A stretch of 64,000 nucleotides of DNA from Sabellastarte sp. h YS-2021 (taxonomy: Eukaryota; Annelida; Polychaeta; Sabellida; Sabellidae). The notes beneath the pieces were generated by a model that searched no databases, was not told where the DNA came from, and saw only the letters and a program-made list of their open reading frames with translations. Below are positions 24,987-35,632 of the stretch, one piece after another (positions within the stretch are counted from its first letter, which is position 1; each line of letters starts with the position of its first letter). The translations under genes and the position numbers were made by a program. The stretch covers positions 89,502,537-89,566,536 of the forward strand of contig OZ024936.1 of the NCBI GenBank assembly GCA_964017235.1, in the 5' to 3' direction.

Positions 24987-25639
24987 TATGATTCCATGTA
25001 TGTCGAATTTGGTGGAATGAGAAATACAAAGACTTAGAGCAAGTCTAGCTTCTGATAGATTGTAAAATTTGTTATTAATCCTCCAGGTAATATAAAATAA
25101 GACGATTTTACTACAAAACAAGTCAGTAGCACAATTATGTCCATGGTTGATACAATATGGGTCGTTGATATAAAATAAGTTGGCTTGTCGCCACCACCAC
25201 AATAGTCTCTCTCCTCTTAGATGTTATTTTTCAGATTTTAAACCTCTCGATTTTGTAACAACTTAGCTTCTTGAGCAATCATCAAATTGGGAAATATGTA
25301 CAAAGAGTATGAACATCCAGGAAATATGTACAAAAATCCTTCAGTGCTTGCTTTAAACTGACTTATAAAGATGGACACCAACTCGAGAGATCTACACATG
25401 ACAGTGGATAAGTGGATAAGTGTTGATATGTTATCTCTGAACACTTTAGTTCTGATCACTATGGTCTCTTACAATAATTTTGCACAAAATATTGAAGGGT
25501 ACACTTGGCTAAGGGTTGCATTGAGAGGGATCTTGCCTTATGGTAGAGTTGAGTTTTTAGAAGTGACAATACTCTGCATAAATGGAAAGCTTTCTGAAAG
25601 GCATAAAGGAAAACAAGGCCACTGCTGCAGTGGTTATCT

Positions 25640-26640
25640 CCCGTCTTAGAATGAGTAATAATGGAGAACTAAAGGAGACATAAGGCCTTTGTAGTAAGAT
25701 AACCCCACTTGACATTGAAGATGGGGTCAAAGGTAAAAGTCAGGAATTGGAAAATAGTCTCAGGCTTAGAGTTCGTATGAGTTGTTTTCACATTTGGAAC
25801 CCCTAGTAGCAATGATAAGGGATATAACGCCTTTTCAACAGGATAATCCCATTTAACATGTAATATGTCAGCCATTTTGTTTTTGAAAGTAGGCTAAATT
25901 ACTATCAGGCTAACTTTCCTAGCCATATATATGTTGCCCATATTTGATAAACCTAGCTGCAATATTTCAAATTTTAGAGCATCTTAATGATTTTTAAATA
26001 ATTGGCTATGGCAGCCATTTAAACATTTGAAGGCCAGGACTTTTGATGGTCTGTCTTTTAATTCTGAAGCCATAGCACCAATAATAAGGAAGAAATAAGG
26101 ATGTTTTAGTGTAATGACCTCATTTAACCTTGAAGCAGGGGTCAAAGGTCAAATTGAACACATGGAAAAGATTCCCAGACCATGACTTCCTACAAGTTGT
26201 TTTCACATTCCGAACCTCTTGGAGCAATATTTTGAGAGATATGAGGCCTTTTTAATATGATAACCCTGTTTGACATTAAACATGTGATATGGCAGTCATT
26301 TTGTTTTTTAACTAGGCCAATATTACTATCAGGCTATCTTTTCTAGCCATATAGCTTTTGTGCAAATTTGATGAAGCTAGCTGGAATATTTCAAGATTTA
26401 GAGCACCTTTATGATTTTCAAACAATTAACTATGGCGGCCATTTTTTTTCAAATGTGACGCTAAAATTTGGCAGATACAGGTTTTCATAGCCATGAACAT
26501 TCCCTGCAAATTTGGTGAAGATATCTTCATAAATGAATGAGATATTAAGGTTTATGCAAAAACATGACTAACGGACGGACAGACATTGTACGGAAGGTGT
26601 TTTATAATTGCCAGACCATGGCCTTCGGCTGCAGGTGGGA
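25640..26640. repeat. Dispersed repeat with two internal ~580-bp subrepeats
   Basis: Sections starting near 25670 and 26060 share the order 'AGTTGTTTTCACATT..GAAC', 'GATATAACGCCTTTT / GATATGAGGCCTTTT', 'GCCATTTTGTTTTT', 'TACTATCAGGCTA' and 'TTTAGAGCA'. The right end ACGGACGGACAGAC followed by CCAGACCATGGCCTTCGGCT is a repeat-tail signature. No coding potential seen. Confidence 0.6.
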
Positions 26641-27833
26641 CATAAAAATATATATCACAAATGAATATGGAGGTATTTTATGAGTGCATAGCATCTGTAT
26701 TACATTACTCATCTTTATGAGCGCTAAGTGTTTAGGTTTATATGTGATGAGGGATACTTTATTTTTACTATCCACCATTTTGCAAGAATATTTAGTAAAC
26801 ACACTCATTACAGCAAAAATCAGCCTCGTTCTGGTGTGCATCTAGATAGATTATCTCCAGACAGATCTAAAAACCTTTGCATTGACGGGGTTATCTTTTG
26901 AGAGATAGTCATCACTTGCCATATTTTGTGATTGGGGTATCTGGGGCGCCTAGATGGTTTTACCAATTTGATTGGATTATATAAAATAACATAACATCTG
27001 CCTTTTCCATTGTTGCATCTTGCAAGTAACAATAATAGCTATATTTAATCAGTGAAAATTCTACCTTCAAGAGCAAGCAATCATTGCACTTTGTGTTTCA
27101 ATATAAAGAAGATCACTCAGAGTATGTTATTCCTCCACCAGGCCCAATACCTGTATTCTTGTGAGATCAATGATAAAAATCCTTTTAAAAAATCCTGAAT
27201 CTAGATGGTGATTCAGACCACCAACAAAATCTAATCTCTTTTCCTTTTGTCATTGTCAACATTTCCTGAATTTTTCTGCTGAAAGTTATTTTGCAAACAA
27301 ACAGACAATCAAACAGAGAACGTCCAATTACATAACCTGCTTAAAAGAGTTAGTAACTTGGTTCAACTTCAGTCAACGGGGGGTGTAACCCCACAGCCAT
27401 ACTTTTCAATGCTAAGCACCCCAGACATGAGCAGTTTCAGCAATGCTTTATTACTATTTACTGTATTTTACAACAAATCAATCAGCCCGGACCTTTATGT
27501 CCAAAACTTGACCTTGGAATGGTAGGTTCTTATTTCACAAATAATGTCAACCATGTTGAATTTATTACTTTGCCACCCACCCACCCTAGCTTTCGCCGTC
27601 CGTGTAACACCCCCTTCCCCCACCCCCACAGATTTTCTATGTTGGTACTTTTAGGGTTGTTATGTTGGTGTGTAGACTTTTCCAAGTCTTTGTATTTATT
27701 ATTCAACCAAATCTGGCAATATATGGAATCATTATGAATCCATCTGATGGGCGGAGATGCCACTGTCTGATGAAATACTTTTGTCAGCACCAAATTCTGG
27801 AAGAAAAGACATTCATTCCTATTATGATACCTA
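26641..27833. other. Intergenic, no feature recognised
   Basis: AT-rich sequence. Overlapping ORFs at 27519-27793 on both strands include a C-rich run and are not supported. Confidence 0.35.
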
Positions 27834-28501
27834 ATGCCCCTGTTACACCAAAGGATTAAGCCCCGATTCGTCCTGGGACCCTTAATCCTTGAGAGTCTGT
27901 GAAAAAAAGCATGAATAATGTGTGCGGCAATAGAATCGGGAATCCTGGTCTGGGATTGTTCTCAGGAAGTCTCAGACCTCTTGAGACTACTAACGATAGT
28001 TCCCAGACTAAGAGGCGATAATGATACGATTGTGATGATTCAACACCGATCCTGTCTGGGACATACCAACTGGGTCTCAGACGGGCTTGAGACTTTCTCA
28101 GACTTCCTGGGACTAATAACAGATTTTCTCAGACAGCTATGGCCGATTTTTTTTTCTTTTGCATCGTGGGTCAGGGATAGATCTGGGATTAAGTCCAGAA
28201 CTCCCGGGATTAAAACAAAGCCAACCTGCCATTTACAGTCCCAGGAAGTCTCAGACAACATAAGATTGTGTAAATGTGGGTCTGAGGAAGTCTCAGGAAG
28301 TCTGAGACTGGAATATTTGTGGGTAGGGGTGACAGTTGATCGGTTACAGTCATGGAAAATATCAAACATGTTTGATTTGTAAACCGACCCCAAAAGATCC
28401 AAACAGACTCAAGAAGACTGCCTGGGACTCTATACTTTTTGGAAACAGATCCCCCAAAAGCCTTAATCGGGAGCCTTAGTCTTGTGGTTGGACAGAGGCA
28501 T
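27834..28501. mobile_element. 668-bp TIR element, TA target site, copy 2
   Basis: Sister of 24328-24986. Starts ATGCCCCTGTTACACCAAAG and ends with the inverse GACAGAGGCAT, with TA at 27832-27833 and 28502-28503. Overlapping ORFs on both strands (27918-28382 and 28040-28402) are its inverted AGTCTCAGG words translated. Confidence 0.8.
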
Positions 28502-28756
28502 TAGACATAGGGACTTGAGGAAAGTCTAGTTGGTGTGGTATTTATGTCTTAATGATGAGTTGTATTTGCTAGTTTCTGAGACTGTTACACATATTAATTC
28601 GTCCACCTGTGGTTTAACTACAAAACACACTTTTTGAGGTAGGATTTACCAGCTGGTGTGGCGTGTGCCTTCCACCAAGATTTGTAGGTCTCCTTAATAG
28701 CACGTTAGTACTGTAAACATTTAAAACAAGCCATAATGTGCTCATGCATAGCAGTA

Positions 28757-28996
28757 CTTCTATATTTATTTATTTGGGGCGGGGGGGGGGGGGCTACGTC
28801 ACTTTCAACACTGTACAGGTCATATCACAACAACGGGTAGTTTTGTGGGAATAGGAAGTCAACACAACAGGTCAAGTTCTGCACTGTAAACCATCAGTAA
28901 GCAACTACCAACTTTCCCACACAGGGCCCGGGAATTGAACTACTGACCTCAGAGGTCTGAGGCGAGTGTGTTACCACAGCATCACCGTTGCCCTCT
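28757..28996 (-). repeat. tRNA-derived SINE, copy 5
   Basis: Reverse-strand copy with tail (TTTA)n and a 13-G run at about 28781-28793. Body: CACTGTACAGGTCATATCAC. Head: ACCTCAGAGGTCTGAGGCGA through CACCGTTGCCC. Confidence 0.75.
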
Positions 28997-29883
28997 CAGT
29001 ACTTCTGTAATCAGTGATAAACTAGTTGGTCTTACTCCACTGGACAACTTGCACACCTTGTCGTTTCCCAATATCCATAGCTCGTCGCACAGGCGCATCA
29101 AATGGCTTTATGAATTATGAATTGGGTCATTGAAACGCGACACAGCCACTCTGTTTACTTGTATTGATGTTTACAACTTAATGTGTGTACACATGTATGC
29201 GGTTCACAATATTCGATGGTCGATTTGTGACAGCAATTTTTCCCTCATTCTTATTTATTTTTGGTTTTTCAAATGTGACCAACTCCGATTTGCAACATAC
29301 AGTATCCAATTTGTGAAAGCGATGCTTTTTCCTTCTGGGAGGGAAAAAATTGGAGAACAGGTAAGTTAATTCAGATGCACATTGACAAAACATTGTGAAG
29401 GATGGAAAAACTCGGTCCCAAATCAGCTGTCGGATGTTGTAAGCTGCATACATGTGTACATAGACTAATCCTTCTCAATTACTGCGGAGTGACCCTGCTC
29501 AATCTTGGTAATAGAGAAGACCAAACTTAAATAATAATAATAATAATGGTTTTATAACTGGATGTATTGTTACTAGTGCTTTATTACTAAACATATGTAA
29601 CCATGCAGTAACACCGAGATTGGCCCAGTTTGCACCGAGGAAAATTTAAAAACCTTGAAGCATACATTAATTAAAGTTACAATAAAACGTAGAAAACTAT
29701 GTACGAAAATTCAAGCCAAGTTCTAGAATATAATGACATCATGATACTTAGCAACAGATTACAACATAATAGTGATATTCTACTATGCAAATTTATATTC
29801 TCTGTAAATCAGTTTCTGTCATATTAGTTTAATATTATTGCACATTTGACACACCAATCTGTTTTACCATGCAGATCAATGCA

Positions 29884-29898
29884 TATAAAGTCACGTGA
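29884..29898 (+). promoter_or_regulatory. Possible core promoter: TATAAA next to TCACGTGA
   Basis: TATAAAG (29884-29890) is followed at once by the palindromic E-box TCACGTGA (29891-29898), about 200 bp upstream of the start codon at 30092. Position and motifs suit a promoter for the gene below. The interval to the ATG would be the 5' UTR. Motif-only evidence. Confidence 0.35.
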
Positions 29899-30091
29899 TA
29901 TTTACGCGGGAGTTTTGGTGTAAATTTACAAATATTTGGCTTAATTGTCATCTTCTGTAAATGGGGACGGAATTTGGCTGGATAACACTTGTTTGGACCA
30001 AGTTGGTGTATATGTCAAACAATAAGTGAAAACATCTGGATTTAGTTGGACTTTGTTGGACTTGTCTAATTATAGTCTTAGAAATCCAGCC

Positions 30092-30167
30092 ATGAAACTT
30101 GTTGCCATGATGACGTCAGCCACTTTTCCATTTACGTTGATTTTTGTATCAATCGGAATTTTAACAG
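30092..30167 (+). CDS. Exon 1 of a secreted metalloprotease-like gene (signal peptide)
   Basis: Predicted first coding exon. The ATG at 30092 (context CAGCCATGA) is the first ATG in frame; the open frame upstream has no ATG. It encodes MKLVAMMTSATFPFTLIFVS and a few more residues, a typical signal peptide with a hydrophobic core. It ends in phase 1 at a donor ACAG|GTGAAT (30168). Joining to 34587 rebuilds a Val codon and keeps the frame open. Over five exons (30092-30167, 34587-34807, 54688-54777, 61161-61268, 62089-62158) 565 nt code for ~188 residues. The pattern (IPVFVDGEEW, VSFYHDEDHSASLSV, GSVVLSGRAYEVYP) resembles the N-terminal propeptide of ADAM/ADAMTS-type (reprolysin) metalloproteases, where 'VPVY..' and 'FYQD..GAS' motifs occur. 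The catalytic HExxH domain would lie beyond the window, so the family call is provisional. Confidence 0.65.
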
Positions 30168-30320
30168 GTGAATTTAATGACTTGGTAGAAATCTTGTACA
30201 GTCAACTGATTGAAGTGCAGTATCTATACGTACTTTCGTTTTCATGAAAAAGTCATAAGAAACAGTTTATGTACTATATATGTTTGTACAATTAGAGTAC
30301 AATTCAACTAAGTTGTTACA

Positions 30321-30535
30321 ACGGGTGGTCATAATTGTGTCCGGTTCATAATAATGTCCGATTTTATTGGAGTTTATTTTTAAAATGTTATAACCAGAAC
30401 TTTGAATATGTTTTTCAAATTATTCCCTTTGAGATTGATTTTATTTCATGAAAATTTTAAAAATTGAACTAAACACCCAAACGGAGTACATTCACGTTCA
30501 ATAAAAAATTAAAGGACACAATTGTGACCACCCGT
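30321..30535. mobile_element. 215-bp TIR element in intron 1
   Basis: ACGGGTGGTCATAATTGTGT at the left is mirrored by ACACAATTGTGACCACCCGT at the right (one mismatch). No coding capacity. TSD not clear. Confidence 0.75.
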
Positions 30536-30593
30536 ACTAGCCTTGCATATGGCTCAATTTGCATGATATCATTTCAGATATTTGGCTAAGTGA

Positions 30594-31084
30594 TGGACTG
30601 AGTTTCTGTCCCGTCGCCAATTGCTTTTGATATACTGATGGACACAATGGCGAGGGACAGAGCTCACATGTACTTGTTTTCTGTGTAAGTTTTGAACGGC
30701 ATATTTGTACACATTTTACCACGAGTATAAAGTGCTATTTGGTTTCTTTAAGGTATGTACATGTGCTGTTCACCTATATTTCATGCCAATCAAACTGGCA
30801 TGTATATATTTCAACCTATTTTCAAAATGTAAACAAACCTTTAACATTACATATAGTTCTCACAAAAAAATTCCTGGCTTCTAAAAATAGTTTAATTTAT
30901 CAGCATATGAACTGGAAACTGGATACAGCTATAATAGACATTACAATAACTTTTTAAAATGAATATAATAATGCCCCACAGTTAAGAATTTACACAGAAA
31001 ACAGGTACATGTGAGCTCTGTCCCTCGCCATTGTGTCCATCAGTATATCAAAAGCAATTGGCGACGGGACAGAAACTCGGTCTA
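30594..31084. mobile_element. 491-bp TIR element with 9-bp TSD
   Basis: Termini TGGACTGAGTTTCTGTCCCG and the inverse ending CTCGGTCTA, with ~100-bp nearly perfect inverted repeats. Flanked by perfect GCTAAGTGA repeats (30585-30593 and 31085-31093). Same terminus type as 10588-11067. Confidence 0.9.
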
Positions 31085-31092
31085 GCTAAGTG

Positions 31093-32500
31093 AGGGACTT
31101 AAATCTAAGACTTTGGTCTTAGCTAGGTCTGGGACTTAAATGGATTTAACAAAGGGTGACTTAGCTAAGTCCAAGCTTATCAAATAATCACAGTGGTTTT
31201 CTGTGTCATATGACCTTTTATATTCTTCATTTGATGCATTTTATCTAAGGATAAGTGCTGTTTTGAAATAGAAAACCTTGTTACATCATATAAACTTCCC
31301 AAAGACTACCTTAATGAGGTGTTCTGTATAATTATACTTTATTTACAGCCAGTTCAAATTTTGAAGTGGAGAAAAGTTTATGGCGGCCATATTTAAGTCC
31401 TCTTTACAAAATTTAAGCCCACTACCTCCCAAACTTAAAATTTGTCTCAAATTATTGGAAATATTTTACTTGAGCCCATGGGCCCAGCCTTAATGGATTT
31501 CACAAAAGGTCTCGGTCTCAGCTTTGGCTGAGCCACTGGCTCAAATGTTGAGACTGGTAGAAAGTGGGCTTAAGTTTTGTAAACAAAGGTTCAAATATGG
31601 CCGCCATAATTTCTTTCTTCATTTCAAAATTTGAAATGGCTGAAAATAGGGTACAAGTATACAAAACAATCCCCTGAAGTAGTCTTTGGGTGTTTTCACA
31701 TGTTTACAAGATTTCCCATTGCAAAATGGTATTTGACCAGAGATATTATGTGTCAAACAAGGAACATATGTGTCATCAGTAGAATATTTTGACTACAAAA
31801 AATGGTCACATGACACAGAAAACCACTGTGGTTATTTGATAAGCTTGGTCTCAACTGAGACCCCTTCTGTAAAACCATTTGAGACAAAGACTTAGCTGAG
31901 CCAAAAGGCTCAGATTTGAACCAGTGGCTCAGCTTGAGACTGGGCTAAGTCTGAGACCTTTCATAAAATCCGCCCCTGGACTTAGGTTAAGTCAGGCACT
32001 TAAATCTGAGCCTTTTGTCTTTACTAAGTCCTGGACGTAAATGGATTTTACAAAGGGTGACTTAGACAAGTCCAAGCATATCATATAACCACAGTGGTTT
32101 TCTGTGTCATGTGATCTGTTATATCTAGTCAAAGTATTTTAGTGGTAACATTTATCTAATGGTTAACTCATTTTATCTTTAAAAAACGCTGTTTTTCAAT
32201 GGTAAGCCTTGTAATCACATAGATATGTCTAAAGACCAATGTAGGGAGGTGTTCTATATATTTATTCTGTAGTTTCAGGCATTTCAAATTTTGAAGTGAG
32301 AAAAATATATGGCGGCCATATTTAAGTCTTTGTTTACAAAGTTAAGCCCACTCTTGGGTAGACTTAGCTAAAGCATAGACTTAGCAGCTTTGTGAAACCC
32401 GCTCAGTCTAAGACCACAGACTTAGTGTTGTTTTAAGACAAAAGTCTTAATTTTAAGCCTAAGTCTGGGCTAAGTCCTTTTGTGAAATTGACCCCAGATA
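31093..32500. repeat. Cluster of one element family in alternating orientation
   Basis: 31093-31432 and 31980-32345 are forward copies (GACTTAAATGGATTT.ACAAA, CACAGTGGTTTTCTGTGTCA, ATGGCGGCCATATTTAAG). The segment between them (31440-31979) is in inverse orientation and almost matches 60127-60657. The right end CAAAAGGACTTAGCC-type inverse ends at GAAATTGACCCC (about 32492). All are non-coding and lie in intron 1. Confidence 0.65.
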
Positions 32501-32621
32501 TTTGGTATTCATAAATCACTCATACATGTTAAGAGATAGAACTTTATCATCTTAGCAGTATGCTGCTATAAAAGTTAGTACATGTATGAATACATTATAG
32601 AAACTGAAACTCCATTATCTG

Positions 32622-33006
32622 TAGGTGTGCGACAGAGCAGTCGACACTCGCTAGGCGTGAAAATTCGACCCGAATTCTCAGGGTCGAGTGCTTGTGTATA
32701 AAAAAACAACCTGTAGAACCGGTTACGTTTTTTCAGTTAATAAAACAAAACACGCCTTATTTTCATTAAATCGCATAATCCACCATAATGATTTTGAACA
32801 TAATATTATTGATATTATGTGCTAACAATAGCCAATTCAAGCGATTCAGAGCTTTAATCTTTATATTTTTTTTTGTTTACGGGAGCCGCCATATTGGATG
32901 TCGTTTCCTGTTAAGGTAGATACTAAATGTTGCGAGGGCTCGATGTCGAGTCGAGTTTTTATCTGTGAGCAATTGACCCGAATTATTTGTACTCGTCACA
33001 CCCCTA
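32622..33006. mobile_element. 385-bp hAT-like non-autonomous element, 8-bp TSD
   Basis: Termini TAGGTGTGCGAC and the inverse of TAGGGGTGTGACGAG are flanked by perfect ATTATCTG repeats (32614-32621 and 33007-33014). Internal inverted words TCGACCCGAATTC / GACCCGAATTA / CTCGACTCGA. An 8-bp TSD and TAGGG(G)YG termini suit hAT. Confidence 0.85.
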
Positions 33007-33111
33007 ATTATCTGAACTGAAAATTTTCCCTAACTGCAAAGATACTTGAGCCTTCCTCAAGGCTACTGTAAGTACTGCTTGAACGGGAAGTGAAATCCCA
33101 CTGTAGCTTTA

Positions 33112-33320
33112 ATTTGAGGTAACACACTTGCCTCCCACCTCTGAGGTCTGCAGTTCAAACCCAGGACCCTATGTTGGAAAGTTGGTAGTCGCTTTCCGAC
33201 TGTTGGCAGTTTACTGTACAAAACCTTGACCAACTGTATGTACTGGTTTCCTCTGCCCACAAACTACCCATTGTGATAGGACCTATACAGTGCTGAAGGG
33301 GACGTTAAGACACAAGATAA
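33112..33320 (+). repeat. tRNA-derived SINE, copy 6 (forward, head truncated)
   Basis: Forward copy: TGCCTCCCACCTCTGAGGTC, B-box-like AGTTCAAACCC, TGTACTGGTTTCCTCTGCCC, then CCTATACAGTGCTGAAGGGG. The A box is incomplete. Confidence 0.7.
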
Positions 33321-33879
33321 ATTAGTAGGTTTAATTTTTGTGGGTGAAGCACAATTTTATAACAGGATGTTAAAGTACCCATACCACTAAGTCTATGTTT
33401 CTGTTGATAAAACAGCCACAGTATACAGAATAGCTTCAAAATTATTTTTTGTGAACAAATACTTGTTATTCATTTGACAGTTTTATTATTTGAACATCAA
33501 AGGACAACAAAAACTATTTAGCTTTTTTAATTGTAAAATCCAATTATGTGATAAAAACATTTCATTTTACTGCATTGTTGTTGTTGTCATACTTTTCTTT
33601 CAGCTGTTTACAAAAAATGGAGCTTAGAAACTTCTTTTCCATGTGCATATTATAAAGTTTTTGCCAAATTTGGGTTTTTGTAATGTGTTTGATAATGAAT
33701 TTCCTCATGACGTATAATAAGTTGCTAAAGAAACTAGTTAACTTGGGTTCTTCGTTAAACTTAATAACAAGGTGACCATGAACTAATGTTCAACTAGCAA
33801 TTTTAGTATTCATTTTCTGCATCGGAGAGCACATATGTCATCCAAGGTACAGAATGATAAGTAAATGGGAAAACCCTGA

Positions 33880-34215
33880 TTATTTTTTTTATCTGGACAG
33901 TGATCCAGATCACTCTCAAAATTTATCGTAAGTCACATACACAAAATTTCAGAAAGATTTGTTCATTGTTACATTCTTCAGTAATCCCATCTACAAACCA
34001 AAAATCATTGAAAATGAAAAATTTATTTTTTTTTTCATATGTATTTTGAGCATAAAATGGATCTTTCATAAAATTTAAACACTCTGGTCGTACCTTTTGC
34101 ACATAATTTCATAAAGATGCGTTCATTACTTTTAGAGTAATCTTGAACGCAGACAAACAGACAAACAAATGGAACACCTATCATCATCATCTTCCCTCCT
34201 TTGCGGAGGTAGCAA
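33880..34215. repeat. Fragment of CTCCGCC-type dispersed repeat
   Basis: ATCTGGACAGTGATCCAGAT-type words, a diverged second unit, then ACAGACAAACAGACAAACAA and CCTCCTTTGCGGAGG at the right edge. Relative of 35141-35567. Lies in intron 1. Confidence 0.5.
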
Positions 34216-34586
34216 TTTTCTGCACTTTTTCCATTTGTGAATGTATATGAATTCCGAACATTTTTTGCAAGTTTTTATTTTGTAATACAAGCAAAACAAG
34301 ACGCATAGAAAGTTTTTAGTGGTTAACTAGATCTTGCATGAGTACATTATGTTGTTTCTTTTTTTCTTTTTAACACTGCACTGTCATACTATTTATCACC
34401 AGTTACCAATTACCATCGAGCAGATTTTAGGTAGACCTAATTAACATGGCAAACAGTACCTTCCAATTCTAGTATATTTAAAAAGGTTTTCGAACCTGAA
34501 TGCCGGTCGGCCTTTCAGGGTTATGTAGAATATACTAGATAAACTGTATCTTAAGTTTTAACTCGTATTCATCTCACTTCTTTTAG

Positions 34587-34807
34587 TGACTGGAGACCAG
34601 TTCACCACGGTAGAATTTTCCCCGGAAAACCAGTCTTCGAAGCGGGAGATAGTTCTACATCCGGATGAGCTCGTAGTCCAGTTAACCCTGGATCAGAATG
34701 ATGTCCAAAAGCTAACCTTACACCGGCAGCGAGACCTGGATCTCAGTAAGATTCCAGTGTTTGTGGATGGGGAAGAATGGAAAGAGGAATCTGAAGACAG
34801 AAGCAAG
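34587..34807 (+). CDS. Exon 2 of the metalloprotease-like gene (propeptide)
   Basis: Acceptor TTCTTTTAG|TG and donor AAG|GTTAGA. The exon is 221 nt, phase 1 to phase 0. Its translation (TGDQFTTVEFSPENQ... IPVFVDGEEWKEESEDRSK) is hydrophilic, codon-balanced and unlike the surrounding AT-rich sequence. The segment VQLTLDQNDVQKLTLHRQRD followed by IPVFV fits the reprolysin-propeptide pattern of a leucine-rich stretch, basic residues and a short beta strand. Intron 2 that follows is 19.9 kb and filled with transposons. Confidence 0.7.
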
Positions 34808-35140
34808 GTTAGATTGAGTACTTCTGTTCTTAAATTTGAAGTTGAGGGCGGATTAGATTGAGACTGCATATTTACAAATTCTTAGTTTCAACTCGTTTGT
34901 TGCTACTGACATCAGAAATCAAACATCTGGGCTGGTATTCACAAAAAAATCTCAAACTCAGTCTCAGACTCAAACTCAAATATAATCCCTATAATTTAGG
35001 GTTTAAACCCTAAATTTGAGATTATACTCAAACTTAAATTTGAGTTTAAACTCAGCCTCAAATATAATGCCAATTCTAAAGTAAGTATACTTAAACTCAG
35101 GGCCTAAATCATTTATCCTTGCTCTAGTTAGAGATTGTTA

Positions 35141-35567
35141 CCTCCGCCAAGGAGGTTATGTTTTCGCCTGGGACCATCCGTCCGTCCGTCTGTTTGTCTA
35201 GATAAGATAACTCAAAAACTTATGGACGGATTTTGATGACATTTTCAGGGTATGTCCGAAAAGGTAAAAGGAAGAAATGATTAAATTTTGGGAGTGATCC
35301 GTATCACTATCTGGATCCATGAAATGTAATTTTTAAAGACAGATAACTAAAAAAATTATCGATGCATTTTGATGAAATTTTCAGGAAATGTCCTAAATGG
35401 GATGAGGAACAAGTGATTAGATTTTGGGAGTGATCTCGATCACTGTCTGGATCATCTGGCTTTTTTTAAAGGAAGTTATAGCCAGATAATTTTAGGGTGG
35501 ATTTTGATGATAGTCCACAAATTGAGCTCCCTTGGCGGAGGTTTGCGCTCTCTGAGTGCTCTTGTTT
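35141..35567. repeat. CTCCGCCAAGGAGG dispersed repeat
   Basis: Starts CCTCCGCCAAGGAGGTTATG, then the GTCCGTCCGTC microsatellite-like run, two or three GTGATC..GATCACT units, and ends CCTTGGCGGAGGTTTGCGCT plus CTCTGAGTGCTCTTG. Short inverted ends and internal tandem units suggest a pearl/Helentron-type non-autonomous element. Fragments occur at 21728 and 52884. Confidence 0.7.
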
Positions 35568-35632
35568 AAGTTGCCTTTAAGGAGTCTTGAGTTCTTGAGA
35601 TTATGGCTGTATTAATTTGGTTGACCATATTT

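Noticed and set aside
27918..28402. 154-aa and 120-aa overlapping ORFs on opposite strands
   Set aside because: Both lie in a TIR element whose interior is made of inverted AGTCTCAGG words; no domain, and they mirror each other.
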